Shown: in pieces, positions 45,381 to 56,864 of the stretch
Layout: every line of letters starts with the position of its first letter
Position numbering within the stretch: position 1 is the first letter of the stretch
DNA from: Ligustrum vulgare
Lineage: Eukaryota > Streptophyta > Magnoliopsida > Lamiales > Oleaceae
Direction of reading: 5' to 3'
Assembly: GCA_963555705.1 (NCBI GenBank)
Contig: OY743168.1
Span: 95,706,925 to 95,770,924, forward strand
DNA: 64,000 bases
Position numbers and translations under genes: made by a program
Notes under the pieces: model-generated
The model's database searches: none
Told to the model about the DNA's origin: nothing
The model's input: only the letters and a program-made list of their open reading frames with translations

Positions 45381-47530
45381 CAGTGAATTTTAATAAAAAA
45401 ATGATGAAATGTGTGGTTGTAGGTTGATAAAATTGTGGTTGAAATGAGTTTGAAGAAAACGAGGTTTAAAAAATGGGGGCAAACATGGCTTTAATGATTT
45501 GGTTTCAAGATTTTCTCGATCAAGTTTGAAGAGTTCTTTGTGAAGAGCCATAAGTCAAGAAACTGTTGTTTCAATACCGCAAGTCTTGGACATTTATTTT
45601 GAAGTACACAAGTTACTTATTTTAACAATAAAGTAAGTGACAACATATTTAGCCAAACATGTACTTAGTGGGCTCATTGAAGGACCATCTTTTCTCTATA
45701 GAAACAAGGCTATTACTAGCATTTTTTCTTGGAGGGTATATGCAAGAAACATCGTATAAAGAGCATGGACATTACTACCTTTTTGACAATTAAGTATTCT
45801 TAACTTGATGTAATAAATTAGGACAAAAGTAAGGAAAGCATCTTTATTTGCAAACAAATATATAATTATTAAGAAACTTATTTTGGAAACCACAAATCAA
45901 GAAACTATATATTATATTGTGTTAAAAGAGCAAGACGTGAAACCTTCTTCTTATAAGTACAAAAGTTACTTATTATGACAATATAAGGTAAATAATAACA
46001 TATTTAGCCAAATGTGCACTTAATCTGCTAATTAAAGGACCATCTTGTTGGAAGTGGCAGACCAATGACATGCGTTTCGCAACAACGATTTTGGATCATC
46101 AAAGGCGTGACTTTGTCAGAGAAAAATGGTAAAATGGTATCAGTAAGCTAATTAATCGAAAGAGGAAAACTTTGGGATGACGAAGAAAAAGGCATGGTTA
46201 GTGGTCATGCTGAACGTCTGTTTCGTTGAGCGGGACATTGTATTGAGGGAAATCCACCAAAAGAGGGCAGTGCATTGGGTATGTTTCGACATGTCGGAGG
46301 AGCTGCGGCAATGAAGAGCGCTGTCCAACTGAAGGACTAGTGCAGGGGGGCACATGATGAAGGTTGGTGTCATAGGCAGTAAGTGCAAGGGCACTGTGAG
46401 ACAAGGTGCGGGGGCACTTTCGACTCTCGTCTGCTAAGGTATGATACCGTAAATGACGAGGATTTGACAAGTCATTTGAAGTGGAAGATCAATTGAAGAG
46501 GAAGACCATGCATGGACGTGAGGCAAGCGCACTACTGCGAGGATGCTAGCGGATTGGATGAGGAAGAATGTCATGACCAGGTTTTTCCCCTACTCATGTA
46601 TCATGATAATGATCGTTCATTGTCGGATTATTCAGGATGTGTACTAATATAATATATGCAATTGCAGGTAATATCAATAAGCTCCTTCCCAAAATTCTAT
46701 TGTACGTGCATTATAGTTTGTTGGTCCGTATGTAGGGGAATGCTGACCCGTATGCTTACGAGTATCTCGGATGTCGGACGACATATCCGTCACAGTATAT
46801 AAGAAAACCTCAGTCAATATTATATCATTTTGACAACTGAATATTTTAAACTTGGTTTTTAATAAACTGTGACAACAAGTAATGAAATCATCATTATTTT
46901 TTCAAAGAACTATAATTAACTCAGTTTATCTTTTATCTATCAATTTTGATTGTTTATAGACTTCGCTAGACCTTTGATAACAAGCTTGTGACTTCTAGAA
47001 AAGGTTGATCCAATAAAAATGGGACGTTGAACGTTATTTAGACATAAATTCAATGATTAATGGGATATTATAGGCGATTTGAATTAACTTGAATCACTTA
47101 AATATTAGGCTTCACTTGAATTTGGTTTGAAAATCACTTGTTCTAGATTGAAACTAAACAAGTAAATTTGAATAATTTTTTTAGATATTAACAAAGTCAA
47201 TAGTTTAAACTTATTAAGATTTAGATATTAACAATGTCAATAGATATTTGTGTTATATTATTTATTTATTTATTATTTTTTTTACACAATCACTTTTGTT
47301 TTAAATTCTATAATTTTTAAGGAAATTAATGGGTATGCGGATCGGGTATGAGTATTGTAATAAAACTCACACTCGACGCATACTCATGTCGAGTTTTAAA
47401 GTTTACCTTCATATTTTATCCACGAACCCATTTAATCGGGCAATCTTCGCTCATTTATGTTGAGTCACTAACGAATATCCTGAATATTACTGACATCCCT
47501 ACCGGTGTATAGAAAAAAAGGCGTTCACGC
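45381..47530. other. intergenic, no gene seen
   Basis: Two short near-repeats (a CAAGAAACT.. and AAGTACACAAGTTACTTATT-like block) recur around 45550-45630 and 45895-45975. Open frames at 46152-46470 have no recognisable homology. Confidence 0.4.
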
Positions 47531-47535
47531 ACGGC

Positions 47536-47677
47536 CACGTGTATGAACAAAATGTTGTACCAACTTTACCATACACTTGCGTGTAACCCAAACAAAATCC
47601 TCCCGCTCCCTTTCACTATATCCCGAACACTCTATTTTAGCTTCACACAAAATTTTCAAGAACCTGCTAGAGTTCTC
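47536..47677 (+). promoter_or_regulatory. ClpB promoter: G-box, TATA-like box, heat-shock element
   Basis: CACGTG is at 47536-47541 and a TATA-like ACTATATC at about 47615-47622. At 47655-47677 are five HSE units at 5-bp steps (TTC, GAA, TGC, GAG, CTC): two perfect and three with one mismatch. Heat-shock control is expected for ClpB genes. The HSE lies downstream of the TATA-like box, so either the true TATA differs or the HSE is in the leader. Confidence 0.45.
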
Positions 47678-47811
47678 CCCGCATTATTAAATTCTAATTC
47701 TAATAACGTAAAGCCTCCATTTCTGTAGACAAATTCGCACTTTAATCTCAGCAAAACCCAGCTTTTTAAACCGGCTGAAACGCAGAGAGAACTGATAGAA
47801 ATATTATAGTA

Positions 47812-50800
47812 ATGGCTGCAACGACGGCGTTTGCTGGCGTTCAGAGTGTTTCACCGTCTAATGGTATGAACAGAGCTGCCTTGTTTTACCAGCAGCCGGT
47901 GTGTATAAACTTCTCAGCGAAACCGGGAGATCTAAAAACCCTGAATTCCTTAAAATTAAAGGGAAGGGATTCCTGTTTCACTCGGAAATCTGATAAAGTC
48001 GGCAGGAATTTGGGGTCATTTGTTGTTCGATGCGATGCATCGGCTGGAAGAGTAAGTTTAGTATTATTTTTTTCCCTAGAATTCTGCTTTACTTAAATTG
48101 TTGTAATTCATGTTCTGCTTTATTTTCTTTACAGCAGATTACACAGCAAGAATTCACGGAAATGGCGTGGCAAGCAATTGTTTCGTCACCGGAAATGGCG
48201 AAGGAAAACAAGCACCAGATAGTGGAGACAGAGCATTTGATGAAGGCTCTTTTGGAGCAGAAGAATGGGCTTGCTCGTCGGATATTCTCTAAGGCTGGTG
48301 TGGACAATACTCGACTTCTTGAAGCTACGGATAAGTACATTCAACGGCAGCCAAAGGTGAAGTTCATTGTGGCATTAGTTTTATAAAATATGTGGCTCTC
48401 CAATTGCTTGGATATGAAATTGATTTTGTCTTTGAAAATTATCGTTTCTTTAAGTTGGGATGGAATTGGAAGCTACTTAAATGTGTTTTATGTCTGATCT
48501 TGCAATAAGATAACTGTATTCACGTGAGTGTTATTTTTCAAAGAAAATTTGTCGTCTTTGGCATTGTAATTAATGTTAAAATACTTTGAGCAGTTGTTTT
48601 GTTGCTGCAGACATTATAAAATGAAATTTTGTCTAGTATTTAGCTGCTCTTAATTTAGAACTTGGGCTCAGATTGGTATATGGAACTGAAATTATCTTTA
48701 CAAGCTTGCAGCAGTCAGTTTTGAGTGTTGTTCCTGGTCACATAATGGAGGGATCAGAAATTTGGAAATTGTCCTCTGTTATAAATGTGATCTCCAGCCA
48801 ATTCTTTGCATAGGATGTTGATATTTTTTTTTTTGAATGGATCTCTAAGTTCAATTTCTACCTCACATCGATCTGCATAATCGACCTAACTATATTTTTG
48901 GCGTATTGACCCGTGGAAAAATATCAGGTTCTCGGTGAGTCAGCTGGATCAATGTTAGGAAGAGATCTAGAAGGGCTTATACAGCGAGCCAGGGAGTTCA
49001 AGAAAGAGTATGGTGATTCTTTTGTGTCTGTAGAGCATTTAGTGTTAGGCTTTGCACAAGATAACCGGTTTGGGAAACAACTGTTCAAGGATTTCCAAAT
49101 TTCTCTGAAAACTCTGAAAGATGCTATTCAGTCCATAAGGGGACGCCAAACAGTTATTGACCAAGGTAACAATTGTTTTGCTTGTTATATATATATATAT
49201 ATTTGACTGAGTATGAACAGTGTGGCTTTGACTGCCCTTAGGCTGTGGTGGTGTGACCATCGGGCATGTCTACTATGCACTCTACTGTGACATGTGAAAA
49301 TTTGTCAAATCTCCTCTGCTGTTAAAAAATGTTCATAGACATTGCTATTTCAAAGTTCTCCCAGGTCTTGTTTAGCTCGACTGAAGATAGTTTGACAATG
49401 ATTAATTGAATTAAAAACTACTATTAATTATATTGGAGATTGGATCATTGTCAAAGCCTTTTACACTTGTTTCTTTGAATAAAAAAAGTACGTTGAGTGA
49501 TTAAATCCAAATAGAGCTTTGGGGTACATGACATCTAATTGGATTAGGCATTCTGATGTTGTTTTATGGCTTTTTGTTCTTGGCTTTTAGTTTTATGTGA
49601 TAGGAATCGTACTAGGCATGTTTTCTTACTAAGTATACAGATATCAAAATATCTAACCTAAATAGTCTTGAACAGATCCTGAGGGGAAGTATGAAGCTCT
49701 AGAAAAATATGGGAAGGATCTAACTGCAATGGCAAGAGCTGGGAAGCTGGACCCTGTGATAGGAAGAGATGACGAAATACGTAGATGCATTCAGATTCTT
49801 TCTAGGAGAACAAAGAATAATCCTGTTCTAATTGGTGAGCCTGGTGTGGGAAAAACTGCAATCTCTGAAGGGTGAGTTGTCAAGTCCATCTACATTGTGT
49901 CGTGCATTTGACCAGCCATGGGTTAAATTATACGCAGTCAGAAATAGTTAACCTTCTGTATTGAGCTTGAAAATATATCATAAGTCAGTTAGCATGTAAA
50001 TATCAACCTGGCAGCATTTAAGAAAGGCAACAGTTTGGAAAACTGCCTATGAGCTCATTCTGATAACTGTGGTTATTAAATTTGGCTCGTCAGTAGTAGC
50101 CTAACTAAATTCTGGATGTGTTAATTTCTCCCTTCCTAGAGTATTTCTTATATTATAATTCCTCTTCCTTTTGCCATAATGTTATACTTGTTTGACAGGC
50201 TTGCTCAGAGGATTGTCCAAGGAGATGTACCTCAGGCTTTAATGAACCGTAGGGTGAGTTATGTAGAAATTTGACTGTAAATTCTCTTGGAACATACATA
50301 CACATGCTCCCCCAAACCCCCAACAAGCATTCACACGTGCAGCATTTCCCTTAAAAAAGTAAAAATGGTGTAAACAATTCCCTTTCTTAATGCAGCTGAT
50401 ATCCCTTGACATGGGAGCACTCATAGCTGGTGCCAAATACCGTGGAGAATTTGAAGATAGATTAAAGGCTGTGCTCAAGGAAGTGACTGATTCGGATGGC
50501 CTAATAATCCTATTTATAGACGAGATTCATACAGTGGTTGGTGCAGGTAATGCCTGTTTCTGATCAAACAGTTTCTTTTGATATTATTTTACAGTGTCTT
50601 GTTTTCTCCATCTAGAACAATGTTTTGTTGGTGCATTTGCACCCTCCTTTTGCCCGTATGCGCATGGATGTGATACAAAATGTGGCTGTTAGTTAATATT
50701 TTTGAAATCAATTATCCCTGAAATCAAAAACAAAAACTTTAATTATTTTCAGGTGCTACCAATGGTGCAATGGATGCTGGCAATCTCTTGAAGCCTATGC

Positions 50801-53800
50801 TTGGTCGTGGAGAGCTACGATGCATTGGTGCAACCACTCTGGATGAATATCGTAAGTATATTGAGAAAGATCCAGCCCTGGAGCGCCGGTTCCAGCAAGT
50901 TTATGTTGATCAACCTTCAGTGGAAGATACCATCTCTATTCTCCGTGGATTGCGTGAAAGGTATGAGCTGCACCATGGAGTCCGCATTTCAGACGGTGCC
51001 CTTGTTGAAGCTGCAATACTATCAGACCGTTATATAAGTGGACGTTTCCTACCTGACAAAGGTACAATACAGGATACTATGTCTAGTATTCTGTTGGTAA
51101 GGTGTTTAAGAATGTCTTCTTGATGCATGCTAGTTTACTCATAGTCTCAGAATGTGAAATAGTTTAAACTTGCAGGTGAACTAGGCATTGTCTCCTATAC
51201 TCCGAGAGTTCTTTTATTCACATTATTGTCAATAAATGCTTTCAAGATCAAGTCTGGAAATTTTGCCACTATATTGTGATGTGGATCTTTCTTGTTCGTT
51301 AACAAACTATACGCTCTTGCGTCAATTGGTTTGTCATGTTGGTTAGATGAAATTTTCTTGCATGGCCAGTAATTTTATGTTCTTCCTATTAATTCACTGA
51401 TGAACCTGCCTGCTTATTACTTAAAAATAAATCTTGCATGTGGAAGTTTTATTTTCAATATAAACTAATTGCAATGGTGGTTTTTCCATTGGACACACAA
51501 GTTCTAGGAACTGAGTTTTCTTCATTGTCTCACTGGAAAGAATCTATGGATCTAACCAAAGCAATAGAAATTACTGTAAGTACTAATTTTGAATATCAAC
51601 TGCAGCTATTGACCTTGTTGACGAAGCAGCAGCCAAACTGAAAATGGAGATTACTTCAAAACCAACTGCACTTGATGAAATTAACCGTGCTGTTCTGAAA
51701 CTTGAGATGGAAAGGCTATCTCTTACCAATGACACTGACAAGGCATCAAAAGATAGGCTAAATCGCCTTGAGGCAGAGTTGTCTCTCTTGAAGCAGAGAC
51801 AAGCTGAGCTGAACGAGCAGTGGGAGCATGAAAAAACTGTCATGACACGCATACAATCTATCAAGGAAGAGGTACGCAGTCTTGGTACTACAATGAGTAT
51901 GTTTGAGAACTTGTTTTGCTTTCAGATTGTTTTGAGCATGGGTACTGTTTTCAGTTAATATAAGTATAATTTGTATCTCAATTTGTCTGGAAGAGTATGT
52001 CTTTGTTTGGCAAAGTATTTAAAAACATGTTTTTAAGCAACACAATTTCCCAAAAAAAAAAAAAAATTTAACCACATTTTCTCTCTCCTCTTTTCAACCA
52101 CATATTCTACCTCGAAAACATAAAAAAATGTTTTTAAATACAAAACTTTTAACAAACAGATCTATTATAAGAACCACACGTTCAAATTGTTATTTTGCCA
52201 TCAAGTTTGACTTGGAAGACTTGGCCATTAAAGGAACTTATATTTGTAGAACCTAAATGAACATTTATTTAACAGATTGACAGAGTAAATGTAGAGATCC
52301 AGCAAGCTGAGAGGGAGTACGATCTCAATCGTGCTGCTGAATTGAAGTATGGGAGCCTAAACTCTCTGCAGCGACAACTAGAAACTGCAGAAAAAGAACT
52401 GGATGAGTATATGAAGTCTGGAAAGTCCATGCTTAGAGAAGAAGTTGCTGGTAGTGATATTGCTGAGATTGTTAGTAAATGGACAGGAATTCCTGTTTCC
52501 AAACTACAACAATCGGAGAGGGAAAAGCTGTTGCATTTGGAGGAAGAGTTGCATAAACGTGTGGTCGGTCAAGATCCTGCTGTAAGATCTGTGGCGGAGG
52601 CTATTCAAAGATCCCGGGCAGGCCTTTCAGATCCACACCGTCCTATTGCTAGCTTCATGTTCATGGGTCCTACGGGTGTTGGAAAGACAGAGCTTGCAAA
52701 GGCACTTGCTTCCTATATGTTCAACACTGAAGAAGCTCTTGTACGGATTGATATGAGCGAGTACATGGAAAAACATGCAGTTTCACGGTTGATTGGCGCC
52801 CCTCCAGGTTACGTTGGGTACGACGAAGGAGGGCAGTTGACAGAGATTGTTCGGAGGCGGCCATATGCAGTTATTTTGTTTGATGAGATAGAAAAGGCTC
52901 ATTCTGACGTATTTAACGTGTTCCTCCAAATCCTGGATGATGGTAGAGTAACCGACTCACAGGGTCGCACCGTGAGTTTCACCAACACTGTTATCATTAT
53001 GACATCAAATGTGGGTTCGCAGTATATACTCAACACAGATGATGACACCTCGCCTAAGGAGATGGCTTATGAAACTATAAAGCAGAGGGTAATGGAGGCA
53101 GCAAGATCAATTTTCCGCCCTGAGTTCATGAACCGTGTTGATGAATATATTGTATTCCAGCCTCTTGACCGTGAACAGATTAGCAGTATTGTCAGGTTAC
53201 AGGTAAGTTGCTGATCAATGCTGGTTAAGTTAAGAATGTTGTTTCTTCTTATGTTTTAACCCTCTATTTGGTAAAAAACTAAAAATTTGATTATAAATTT
53301 TGTTGATAAATGGTGACGTGTTACCATTTAATTGGTTCATTTTGTTGAAAAGTAAAAAATGGTGGACGGGAATATATGACCAGCCAAAAGTCTTGAATTT
53401 TCAAGAAAAATGGTTTAGTGAAATGTTGTCATGTGTCCGTTTATAAACAAAATTTATAAACAAATGTTTACCAAACAGCAGAGGCTATACATAAAAAAAA
53501 TTTGGTTACGGCATTTTGGTGGAATAATGCCTCAGCTAATAATCCCTGTTTTGGTTTTTTGACAGTTGGAACGTGTACAAAAGAGGATAGCAGATCGAAA
53601 GATGAAGATTGAGGTGAGCGAAGCTGCGGTTGAACTCCTTGGAAGTCTTGGTTATGATCCAAACTATGGCGCCAGACCAGTGAAGCGGGTGATCCAACAA
53701 TATGTTGAAAATGAGCTCGCCAAGGGAATCCTGAGAGGAGAGTTGAAGGATGAGGATACAGTGTTGATGGATACAGAAGTCACGGCATTTGGCAACGGTC

Positions 53801-53892
53801 AGCTTCCACAACAGAAGCTAGTCTTCAAAAAATTAGAGTCCAGTTCAGATACGTCCTCTGAAAATCGGGAAGCTTTTTCTCAGACACGATGA
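47812..53892 (+). CDS. CLPB3: chloroplast ClpB disaggregase (CLPB3/APG6 type)
   Basis: Ten exons: 47812-48051, 48135-48356, 48928-49165, 49676-49871, 50199-50253, 50396-50546, 50753-51061, 51606-51871, 52276-53202 and 53566-53892. All are GT/AG and the joined length is 2931 nt (976 aa plus stop; Arabidopsis CLPB3 has 968). A transit peptide rich in S/T/K covers about residues 1-75. The Clp-N repeats follow. AAA module 1 has Walker A GEPGVGKT at 287-294 and Walker B ILFIDEIH at about 355-362. The middle coiled coil is about 480-625. AAA module 2 has Walker A GPTGVGKT at 690-697, pore loop GYVG at 738-741 and Walker B VILFDEIE at about 758-765. ClpB hexamers use ATP to extract proteins from aggregates in the stroma with Hsp70, and CLPB3 is needed for chloroplast development. 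No defect is seen. Confidence 0.97.
52001..52161 (+). mobile_element. MITE, family B, in ClpB intron 8
   Basis: Ends CTTTGTTTGGCAAAGTATTT and, reverse-complemented from the right, TCTGTTTGTTAAAAGTTTTG. Its relative is at 31491-31633. It leaves the splice sites at 51871 and 52276 intact. Confidence 0.6.
53264..53478. mobile_element. foldback MITE in ClpB intron 9
   Basis: The left arm includes TTTGGTAAA and TTATAAATTTTGTTGATAAA. The right arm, reverse-complemented, includes TTTGGTAAA and TTATAAATTTTGTTTATAAA. Confidence 0.6.
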
Positions 53893-54362
53893 GGAATTTG
53901 GTTATACATCTCTTCTACAAGTTGACACTTTTCTCCATCAACTCCGATCATACCATGTTCTAGAGAAAATAAAGCTGGACAGAAGAAAAACAACCACCTC
54001 TGCCGTATGTAAACTCAATACAATTTATAGATTTTGGTTGATTTTTATTACAAAGTATTTCTTGGGGTACAGTTCTCAAATAAAAAAATCTGGCTGAAAA
54101 GGGTTGTGTTGCATGACGATTCAACTTATATATGTACAATCAGTTCTACAGGGGCATTTTTTTGGGACTTGAAAATGGAACATGTTGTGGCGGCACATCG
54201 GTATTGGGTGATAAAGAGGTCGGCCATGTGTTTCAATACATGGGCATCTCTTCATCATGGTGTCACGTTTGCGATGTCTCATTTCATGTCCCAAAAAAAT
54301 GTTTACATAGAATTATTCGCATGCGATTTGGGCATGACAGCATTTTTAATCATTTATTGCAA
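53893..54362. other. ClpB 3-prime UTR and flank
   Basis: Probably 3-prime UTR then intergenic. An open frame at 54034-54417 has no recognisable homology. Confidence 0.4.
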
Positions 54363-54645
54363 TGTTCTAAAACGCGCTAAAAACGCGCGCCTCTCCCGCG
54401 TCGATTTGGCGAAATGAGCGAAAAAAGCGCAAGTGATGCACGAGTAAGTGTGCATAAAGCGTTTTGATGCTTTTTTTTAAAATTTTTTTTTTTTTTTAAT
54501 TTTCACAAGTTAAAGTATGTGTAAAGTTTAAATTTAGTATGTAGTAATTGAGAAACGTTTTTTAACGTGTACTTCAGCTTAAATTTCAAAAGCTTGACTT
54601 TCGAGCTTCACGTTTTGTCATATTTCACGTTTTTTAGAACACTGA
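54363..54645. mobile_element. MITE-like element rich in AACGCG
   Basis: Ends TGTTCTAAAACGCG and, reverse-complemented, AGTGTTCTAAAAAACGTG. A GC-rich block of GCGCG and CGCG motifs lies near the left end. The TSD is unclear. Confidence 0.45.
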
Positions 54646-54807
54646 ATAATGGTGTGCTTCCTCTTTTTGAAGCATTATTTTCTGTGTAAGTAAACAAAGA
54701 AAGCCAAGTGATTGAACAAAGCTCTACTGCTCTTTGCTATGTTTGCTTCTATACTGCACACCAACCAAAAGACAGAAACACAGAGCTTCTTTGAACGCGA
54801 ATGCAAT

Positions 54808-54942
54808 TCAACAAGTGCATTTCATGTTGTATACCTCGGGTGCATGTCCCAACAATTTCAAGGTACCAAAGACCTTAAATGCAAGTTCAACCTTACCGGC
54901 TTTTCTCAGTGAGTTGATGAAGTTCATCACACTGTTTAACAT
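54808..54942 (-). pseudogene. PPR-like fragment
   Basis: A 44-codon minus-strand frame reads FINSLRKAGKVELAFKVF followed by LKLLGHAPEVYN. This resembles one pentatricopeptide repeat and the start of the next. It ends at TGA (54808-54810). Real PPR genes carry many repeats, so this would be a scrap. Support is one motif only. Confidence 0.35.
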
Positions 54943-55865
54943 ACTCTAGGAAATTTATTGCCAAAACCCACTGACACCAATTTGCTCTCCTCTAAAAAAC
55001 TCACCTTGCCTCGCTTAAACAAGGTTTTGACGCAAAGTTTGCCCTTGTCGCTTATCACACTATACATTTTTTACGCAGTCTTCATCTAGTCTCGTTTAAG
55101 CTTGTTAAAGATTGAAAATTGATCTTGTCGCTTAGTAACGCTTTATACTTTTTAGAACATAGCTCATTTGCGCACGCTCCAATAAGAGCTTGCATCACAT
55201 CATAACTTTAACATTTGTATTTTTATCTCTAACCTTCTTTATTTGATATGACGACTTAACATAAGGCATGATACGCTTTTAGTAAAGAAAAAACACCATC
55301 ACACTATCTTAAGATACTCTTAACACACTATGGAGATGTGCTAATTAAAGTACTTGTCATCAATAAATGGATAACTAGATTCAAATAGCTCTGGCATGAT
55401 TTGAAACTCGTATTCATCTGTCGCGTAGTTTTAACGAGCACAGGTCTAAGTTCAAATTCTGAGAGTAATCATCAAACTGAGTACAGTATAAGCAAAGCTT
55501 CACCCACTCATCTTGACTAACGCCTATGTGATGAAGGAAAAGATACTAAAAACTTGATCACAAACACTGAAAGCCTTTGCATAGAGGAAAATACATAAAC
55601 TATTATTAGGTCAGCATGGAGGAAACTCGAAGAAAGACACTTTGAACTGCCAATAACTTGTAGTCTTGGATCCTATTCATCTCTTTTTCTTTGTCCTCTT
55701 TCCATCTAAAAATTTAAGAAAGAAGAAAGAACAAATACTCTTCAAGGAATGGATCTGAAGCCACATCAGAACCAGCCATCACACTTATGAAATCTACTTT
55801 ACAATGTCAACATGAGGGGGAAGTTCATACTCTCAACAACTGGCATCATGTGAAGGAGGTTTACT
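54943..55865. other. intergenic, no gene seen
   Basis: Contains two related blocks around 55000-55160 with GTCGCTTA and TTTTTA-type similarity, possibly repeat-derived. Confidence 0.35.
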
Positions 55866-56864
55866 CTATTGGAGAGAGATCACAGTTTCAAAAGCACCCA
55901 CTAAGGCTTTAACCTTACTTTCTCTGCTTTCAACTAGTTTGCTTGCTGTTTCTTCAATGACATTATTAAACAAACCTTGTGCATCTTTCTTCCCCTTCAC
56001 ATCTTGATGCTTTAAATTGACCTTCTCAGAAGAAGGGTCGGCATCATTTTTCCTTCTCAAATCACCCTTGCCGTCTTGGTCTTCTGATATGACTCTTCCC
56101 CTCCTAAATCCGAGTTTCCTGGGATTGTTATTATCAGATTTAAGGTCCACTGCCTTCCTTCTCATGAACTTTAACTTCTCAAGAGTGCCGCCGTCTCCAT
56201 CTTCAGAACCATCTGCCCAATTCTTCTCCTTCAAAGGAGCTGACATCAATTTTAAGCTTGCAGTTTTTCTTGTTTTCAAGGACATTGTTCTATAGAGGGA
56301 GAGTTTGGGGGACACACAGAAGCAGGCAGAGGAGTCAAAGTTTTCTTTACAGATGCTTTGGATGCCAACAACTTTCTGTCACCTTTCTTTATATTGTTAC
56401 TATTATTATGTGGTGAATCCTTTTCCTCTGGGGAGTTTGTTTAGGTATCCAAGGATGTCTGGGGCTTTGATGTAATGAAATTGTGATTAACAATTATTTT
56501 CCCTGGAATTGTTCTCTACAGAATTTTGCTCATTTGGTCGAGGTTTTGCTGTCCTCTTACGCCTTTCCTTTGCTTCAAATTCATGTTTCCTGCCATATTT
56601 ACAGAAATCATGGGCAAGAACCCGCGGATGCTATGAGATAACGGGGAGTTGTACTTGACTATTGTTCCCAGAATCTAGTTTTCTCTCTATAGGAACTCTT
56701 CTCTTATTGTCTCTAGCATCGTATGATCCAATGGATTCTCTACGGTGCTGGGAGTAAATTTTGCCTCCATTGTATAGAGAAGTCGATATTTCCGAACAGA
56801 AGTTTCTCCCGTTCAAATCATTTTTCTCTGAAGTCGCCATCGAATTGATGCTTCCTCCAGCCAT
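55866..56864 (-). pseudogene. plant calmodulin-binding-domain protein, frameshifted
   Basis: The C-terminal block NNVIEETASKLVESRESKVK, then ALVGAFETVISLQ, ending at 55866 is the plant CaM-binding domain. Upstream, minus-strand coding-like sequence continues to MAGGSINSMATSEK at 56864 but changes frame several times. Near 56600-56640, PRYLIASAGSC is in one frame while the flanking QVQ and HDFCKYGRKHEFE are in another. A shift and a TAA lie between 56500 and 56420, and another shift occurs near 56320 before SPKLSLYRTMS. The full-length family usually reads through PHYLRASTGSCHDFCKYG in one frame. I infer a disabled gene of the CaM-binding family. Errors in the assembly could mimic some shifts, though at least four would be needed. 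Confidence 0.75.

Noticed and set aside
46152..46470. Overlapping minus-strand open frames of 80-90 codons
   Set aside because: No domain, no codon bias evidence and no splice context.
54034..54417. 127-codon open frame after ClpB
   Set aside because: No recognisable homology; it starts in the likely ClpB 3-prime UTR and runs into a MITE-like element.
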